Shown piece by piece: positions 62,393 through 64,000 of a DNA stretch of 64,000 nt (the stretch's first letter is position 1; each line of letters starts with the position of its first letter). This DNA is from Vigna angularis (lineage: Eukaryota; Streptophyta; Magnoliopsida; Fabales; Fabaceae). The position numbers were made by a program, and so were the translations under genes. The notes beneath the pieces were generated by a model that was not told the DNA's origin, did not search any database, and saw only the letters and a list, made by a program, of their open reading frames with translations. The stretch is from positions 32,482,077-32,546,076 of the forward strand of contig NC_068973.1 in the NCBI RefSeq assembly GCF_016808095.1, given 5' to 3'.

Positions 62393-64000
62393 AGTATTAT
62401 GCCTAGAGAGATTTTTGCAAGCTTAAATGGCGATTGATCGGTGGGTGTTGGTTGATGGAAGCCAGGTTGGGAGGTGACATAATGTGAATGTTCCTAAAAT
62501 AAAATCCCTTAAGTTTGAGCATAAAAGCAAGTAGATGGAAATACAGCTCATAGTTCTTGAGCACTGATATGACCCCATGTGGAGAGGACTGCCAGTTCAC
62601 GGACTAACTTATTGTTTTCCAGAGTTTTTAACATAAAACTAAAGCCTCCTTATAGCTGTCTCCTCGTCCCTAACGCTGCCAACAACTTAGATAATCACTC
62701 ATTTTCTCTCTATATATGTGTATCTCAATCTGTGCGTGTGCTCACGCTCACTTGCAAAAAAAGTCATGCAATGCATAATCATTAACCCAAGTTCTACAAC
62801 ACCATCAGAGTGCCAAACATGTATGATCCAACTATAACTCTCGGAGAATCATCCTCGAAAAGTATTCTTAATTATGTGCCGGGAGCAACATCAATTTGTG
62901 GTTCTCATTTCTCGTGGGGTTGTGGACAACATAATGGTCTACCATTATTGATAAAATATATATGTGTGTGTGTGTGACATGTTATATGCTATGTTATGGT
63001 CGGTATTAGAGATTGTTACTGTCACCAATCACGATTGACAAGGGAATGAAACGATAGTGATGTTTACGTATTATGTATACATATATAAGTCGTTAAAACA
63101 GAATTTAATTTTGTTTTCATCGCAGCCGCTAAATGCTTTGCTTTCTCATCATTTTCCATTGGCCTTCATCTACAACTGAACTCCATATATCCTTTTCTTT
63201 GCTTCCTTTCAAACCTCAACTGTTACCTTTCCTATTCGTTTTGGTTGATTTGCGGATAGTTTTTGACTTGCGGATTGAGGCACAGGAACATGGGATCATG
63301 TGGGATATGTTTGGTCCCAACATAAAAGGAAAACGTTGTGTTAGGTTGCTGCACTTCATAACCATAGTACATTCTTATTACCATAATCAAATATAATAGA
63401 CAAAACTTGTAAGGAAGAACTATTTAAGAGATTAAACTCATATTTTTACCTTTTTAATTGCCTCCTGCGGTAATAAAAAAACTCAGAAAAACAATCCATG
63501 CTTATAAAAAGCTTGATTTGATATGTTATTACCATCATTCTTAATTTTTCATCCCACTCGGCTGATATACTTTAAGATAAAATTTTGTGATGCTTACGTA
63601 AAAATTTCAAAAATAAAATGAAATAAATTACTTACATGAGCAAAAGAGGCACCTTTGCCCTTCCAAGCTCTTTAAAATGTGAAATGAGGCATTGAATTGA
63701 ATTATGGCGAGAGGGTCCGTATCTCCTTTTTATTTTCAGTTAAAGGGTAATTTAAAAGACCGTACTGAAGGAATGGTTGTAAATGTTTTCAAGGAGACAG
63801 AAAAAAGAAAGGAAGTTTGGTAAATGTGGTTGAGTTACAGAAAAAGCGAAGCGAAAAATCTAACAGGGGAGAAGAAGAGAAGGAGAAGCATATTAAGGGT
63901 AGTAAGAGTGAGTATATTAATGCAAAGACAGTGAGGACACACTTGACAGTCGTAGTGAGATGGTATATAGTAACACAAATCCCTTGTCTTTCTTCCTTCG
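62393..64000. other. Intergenic region to the end of the window
   Basis: No gene supported. A (TG)n run lies near 62960-62980. Frames at 62403-62785 and 63133-63396 have no family signature. The purine- and pyrimidine-rich sequence after about 63780 could be the promoter or leader of a gene beyond the window, but nothing proves it. Confidence 0.5.

Noticed and set aside
62403..63396. Several 65-90 codon frames near the window end
   Set aside because: No motifs, AT-rich composition and no exon structure; likely chance.

Overview
The window is plant nuclear DNA, most likely from a warm-season legume (Phaseoleae; Vigna or Phaseolus is my inference). The evidence is GT-AG introns in AT-rich intergenic DNA, plant-type intron-containing tRNA genes, plant-only protein families (PORR, QUA2-type methyltransferase) and several legume-style repeats. 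It holds three intact protein genes, two tRNA genes, two full-length LTR retrotransposons with target-site duplications, and many smaller transposon remnants. No prokaryotic-style system, CRISPR array or virus was seen.

Layout. 1-4097: AT-rich intergenic DNA. 4103-14339: a very young Ty3/gypsy chromovirus on the minus strand, with two 2,734-bp LTRs (four differences seen by eye), a perfect TGTAA duplication, tRNA-iMet primer site, purine tract and one long gag-pol frame broken only by one stop codon in integrase. 14892-15102: a 211-bp (TA)n array. 16114-18575 (+): four-exon leucine-rich-repeat gene of the 'outer arm dynein light chain 1-like' family. 20448-21647 (-): single-exon PORR-domain organellar RNA-binding protein. 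21764-21848 (-): tRNA-Tyr(GTA) with intron. 23291-30011 (-): eight-exon QUA2/TSD2-type Golgi pectin methyltransferase, whose AdoMet-binding loop carries an unusual Gly-to-Asp change. 33175-34265: Ty1/copia remnant. 34490-46230: AT-rich DNA with transposon debris. 46234-46318 (-): elongator tRNA-Met(CAT) with intron. 46912-47212: a Harbinger/Tourist-type MITE with TTA duplication, followed by a degenerate ~30-bp minisatellite and a dead MULE/FAR1-like gene fragment. 50794-51095: a TRIM-like miniature LTR element. 51683-57915 (+): an old, decayed Ty3/gypsy Tat-lineage element with TTATA duplication, no integrase core and an antisense reading frame. 57921-64000: AT-rich DNA with (TA)n, a ~75-bp tandem repeat, a decayed TRIM LTR and a CACTA-like remnant.

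The genes do not form an operon-like unit. The LRR gene and the QUA2 gene are, from memory, neighbours in Arabidopsis (At1g78230 and At1g78240), so this is probably a conserved microsynteny block with PORR and tRNA-Tyr genes placed between them. I found no convincing undescribed biological system. The best leads are the QUA2 motif change, the CGAACG-rich tandem arrays in the young LTRs, and the antisense frame in the Tat element. All splice sites were placed by reading frame continuity and GT-AG rules; no alignment was run.
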